DNA of 23,291 bases from positions 1-23,291 of the forward strand of contig JAIYAJ010000493.1 in NCBI GenBank assembly GCA_027489105.1, in the 5' to 3' direction. The notes under the pieces were generated by a model. It was not told the DNA's origin. It was given only the letters and a program-made list of their open reading frames with translations, and ran no database searches. The position numbers and the translations under genes are program-made. Positions 21,575-23,291 of the stretch are shown here, piece after piece (position 1 is the stretch's first letter; every line of letters begins with the position of its first letter). This DNA is from Zymomonas sp. (GTDB lineage: Bacteria > Pseudomonadota > Alphaproteobacteria > Sphingomonadales > Sphingomonadaceae).

Positions 21575-23077
21575 CTACCTCGCCATCGCGGCGAGAAAAT
21601 CCTCCAGCCCGCGACGCTGCGCCGCGTCGAGGCGCAGGCCCAGCTTGCCGCGCCGCCAGAGGATGTCCTCGGCGATCCGCGCCCATTCGCGCTCGACCAG
21701 ATAGCGGACTTCGGCCTCGGTCAGGCCATGGCCGAAATGGCGGCCGCAGGCATCGAGCGATTGGGCGTTGGCAAAGATCTCCAGCGTCAGCCGGCCATAG
21801 CTGCGGACCAGCCGCTGAATTGTGCCAGTGTCGAGGAAGGGATAGCGCTTGGCTATCTCTGCGCGCAACGCCTCGACGCCCTCGACCGGGAAGTCACCGC
21901 CGGGCAGGGGGTGCTGGTCGCTCTCGAACGGCTCGCGCAGTACGGGCAGGCGCTCGGCCAGCGCCTCGATCGCCTCGCGGGCGAGGTGGCGATAGGTGGT
22001 GATCTTGCCGCCGAAGACCGACAGCAAGGCAGGCCCCTCGGCCTCGGGCGACAGTTCGAGGCTGTAGCCGCGTGTCGCTGCCTCGGGCTTGCCCGATCCG
22101 TCGTCGATCAGCGGACGCACGCCCGAATAGGTCCAGACCACGTCCTCGGGCCGGATGGCCTTGCGGAAATAGCGGCTCGCGCCATCGCACAGATAGGCGA
22201 TTTCCTCCTCGCTCGCGCGCACCTCGGCGAGGCTGCCTTCATGGTCGCGGTCGGTCGTCCCGATCAGGGTGAAATCCTGCTCATAGGGGATGGCGAAGAA
22301 GATGCGGCCGTCGGGCAGCTGGAAGAAATAGCTATAGGGGTGGTCGAACAAGGCGGGCACGACGATGTGCGAGCCCCGGACGAGCCGCATCCGCCGGCCG
22401 CTCTGTTCTTTTGCCCGGCCGAGCAGGGAGAGGACCGACGGTCCCGCCGCATTGACGACGGTCTTAGCCCTGAACGCGCCGGCCGAGGTCCGGATCGCCC
22501 ATTCGTCTCCCGCCCGTTCTAGTGCCAGCACCTCGGTGCGGGTGCGGACCTCGGCGCCCCGGTCGGCGGCGTCGCGGGCGTTGAGCGCCACCAGGCGCGC
22601 ATCGTCGACCCAGCAGTCCGAATAGACGAAGGCCTTGGCATATTCAGGCTTGAGCGGACCACCGGCCGGATGGCCGCGCAGGTCGATCGACTCGGTTGCC
22701 GGCAGCTTCTTCCGCCCGCCGATATGATCGTAGAGAAACAATCCGAGCCGCAGCAGCCAGCGCGGGCGCAGCCCCCGCACATGCGGCAGGACGAAGCGCA
22801 TCGGCCAGATGATGTGCGGGGCGATCGCCCAGAGACGTTCGCGCTCGCTGAGCGATTCCCGCACCAGCCCGAACTCATAATGTTCGAGATAGCGCAGCCC
22901 GCCATGGATCAGCTTGGTCGAGGCCGACGACGTCCCCTGGGCAAGGTCGCCCTGTTCGAGCAGCAGGACCGACGCCCCGCGCCCGGCCGCGTCGCGCGCT
23001 ATGCCGCAGCCATTGACGCCGCCGCCGATAACGGCGACGTCGAACAGCCGGTCCTGGTTCGTCCGGGGCGTCGTCAT
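21575..23077 (-). CDS. glpD: Glycerol-3-phosphate dehydrogenase (FAD, quinone-linked)
   Basis: A 500-residue peripheral membrane flavoenzyme converting glycerol 3-phosphate to dihydroxyacetone phosphate and feeding quinone. The FAD-binding loop is VAVIGGGVNGCGIARDAAGR (residues 14-33). The GlpD signature STKLIHGGLRYLEHYEFGLV follows at about 52-71, and SVFGGKITTYRHLA near 355. The C-terminal helical domain (LTEAEVRYLVEREWARIAED) is complete, and length is normal. The ATG at 23077 has CGGAGACGGC before it and lies 11 bases after the stop of the sulfonate monooxygenase-like gene. The glycerol kinase gene follows closely, so the two steps of glycerol use are encoded together. Confidence 0.93.
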   Translation of the reverse strand: MTTPRTNQDRLFDVAVIGGGVNGCGIARDAAGRGASVLLLEQGDLAQGTSSASTKLIHGGLRYLEHYEFGLVRESLSERERLWAIAPHIIWPMRFVLPHVRGLRPRWLLRLGLFLYDHIGGRKKLPATESIDLRGHPAGGPLKPEYAKAFVYSDCWVDDARLVALNARDAADRGAEVRTRTEVLALERAGDEWAIRTSAGAFRAKTVVNAAGPSVLSLLGRAKEQSGRRMRLVRGSHIVVPALFDHPYSYFFQLPDGRIFFAIPYEQDFTLIGTTDRDHEGSLAEVRASEEEIAYLCDGASRYFRKAIRPEDVVWTYSGVRPLIDDGSGKPEAATRGYSLELSPEAEGPALLSVFGGKITTYRHLAREAIEALAERLPVLREPFESDQHPLPGGDFPVEGVEALRAEIAKRYPFLDTGTIQRLVRSYGRLTLEIFANAQSLDACGRHFGHGLTEAEVRYLVEREWARIAEDILWRRGKLGLRLDAAQRRGLEDFLAAMAR

Positions 23078-23088
23078 GCCGTCTCCGT

Positions 23089-23291
23089 TCAGCCTTCGAG
23101 CGGGCCATGCTGCAGGTGCGGCAGCACGTGGCGGGAGAAGAGATCGGCTTCGGCCGCGTGCGGATAGCCGGACAGGATGAAGGCCTCGATGCCTTCGGCC
23201 TGATAGGCGCGCAGCTTCGCCAGCACCTGGTCTGGATTGCCGACGATCGCTGCACCGCAGCCCGAGCGGGCGCGGCCGATGCCGGTCCACA
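23089..23291 (-). CDS. SsuD-like FMN-dependent alkanesulfonate monooxygenase, C-terminal end (cut by the window)
   Basis: The last 66 residues of an LLM-class monooxygenase, open to the right edge. GRARSGCGAAIVGNPDQVLA, then YQAEGIEAFILSGYPHAAEA and a short tail after HVLPHL, align with the C-terminus of E. coli SsuD as I remember it (GLVRGGAGTALVG..., then GIDSFVLSGYPHLEEAYR). SsuD uses FMNH2 and O2 to cleave alkanesulfonates to aldehyde and sulfite. Only the C-terminus is visible, so related monooxygenases such as SfnG, or SmoC-type sulfoquinovose enzymes, cannot be separated from it. It precedes glpD by 11 bases on the same strand. It differs from the monooxygenase at 3471-4613. Confidence 0.75.
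   Translation of the reverse strand, partial: WTGIGRARSGCGAAIVGNPDQVLAKLRAYQAEGIEAFILSGYPHAAEADLFSRHVLPHLQHGPLEG

Noticed and set aside
19794..21704. A 636-codon open frame on the plus strand
   Set aside because: Antisense to glpK and sorA, both unmistakable. No motif or ribosome site supports it.
1..23291. CRISPR arrays, tRNA, rRNA, riboswitches, prophage or attachment sites
   Set aside because: I saw no regularly spaced repeats, cloverleaf or conserved RNA cores, phage genes or direct-repeat borders on either strand.

Overview
The window is GC-rich and densely packed, with many ATGA, GTGA and TGATG start/stop overlaps. A TonB-dependent receptor, Rieske oxygenases, LuxCDE-type flavin monooxygenases and the codon style suggest an alphaproteobacterium, most likely a sphingomonad (Sphingomonas/Sphingobium/Novosphingobium type). 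This is inferred from gene content only; there is no rRNA or other marker gene here.

Layout. (1) 1-336, minus: the N-terminus of a TonB-dependent receptor running off the left edge. (2) 337-1173: its upstream region, then a graveyard of insertion sequences. An IS5-type transposase fragment (plus strand) is cut at about 709 by the terminal bases of a decayed IS66 element (minus strand). (3) 1174-3339, minus: a three-PAS LuxR-type regulator and a TetR regulator. (4) 3471-9419, plus: a catabolic cluster with an LLM flavin monooxygenase, an HSL-type esterase, an epoxide hydrolase, a D-aminoacylase-like amidohydrolase and a second TetR regulator, with two hairpin terminators and two palindromic candidate operators.

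(5) 9438-15683: a sulfur/respiration module. A BigR/SqrR-like ArsR repressor and a Prx6-type peroxiredoxin (minus) diverge from a tightly coupled plus-strand operon. That operon encodes an ETHE1/Blh-like persulfide dioxygenase, two YeeE/YedE half-transporters, a TauE/SafE exporter, and the CydA, CydB and DUF2474 subunits of a cyanide-insensitive (CIO) bd-type quinol oxidase. An AT-rich imperfect palindrome overlaps both divergent promoters. (6) 15820-18416, plus: two different Rieske oxygenase alpha subunits in tandem, without a beta subunit, ferredoxin or reductase, preceded by an FNR/FixK-like box.

(7) 18432-23291, minus: an apparent five-gene operon read right to left. It holds an SsuD-like sulfonate monooxygenase (C-terminus only), GlpD, GlpK, a Tat-exported sulfite oxidase-type molybdoenzyme and its cytochrome c partner.

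How it fits together. Sulfite is the recurring intermediate. It would be made by the persulfide dioxygenase and by the SsuD-like enzyme, exported by the TauE-like protein, and oxidised in the periplasm by the SorA/SorB pair. The bd-type oxidase could keep respiration going when sulfide poisons haem-copper oxidases. GlpD and GlpK between a sulfite-releasing and a sulfite-oxidising enzyme suggests a substrate that yields both glycerol and sulfite. These links are inferences from gene order and known families, not demonstrated facts.
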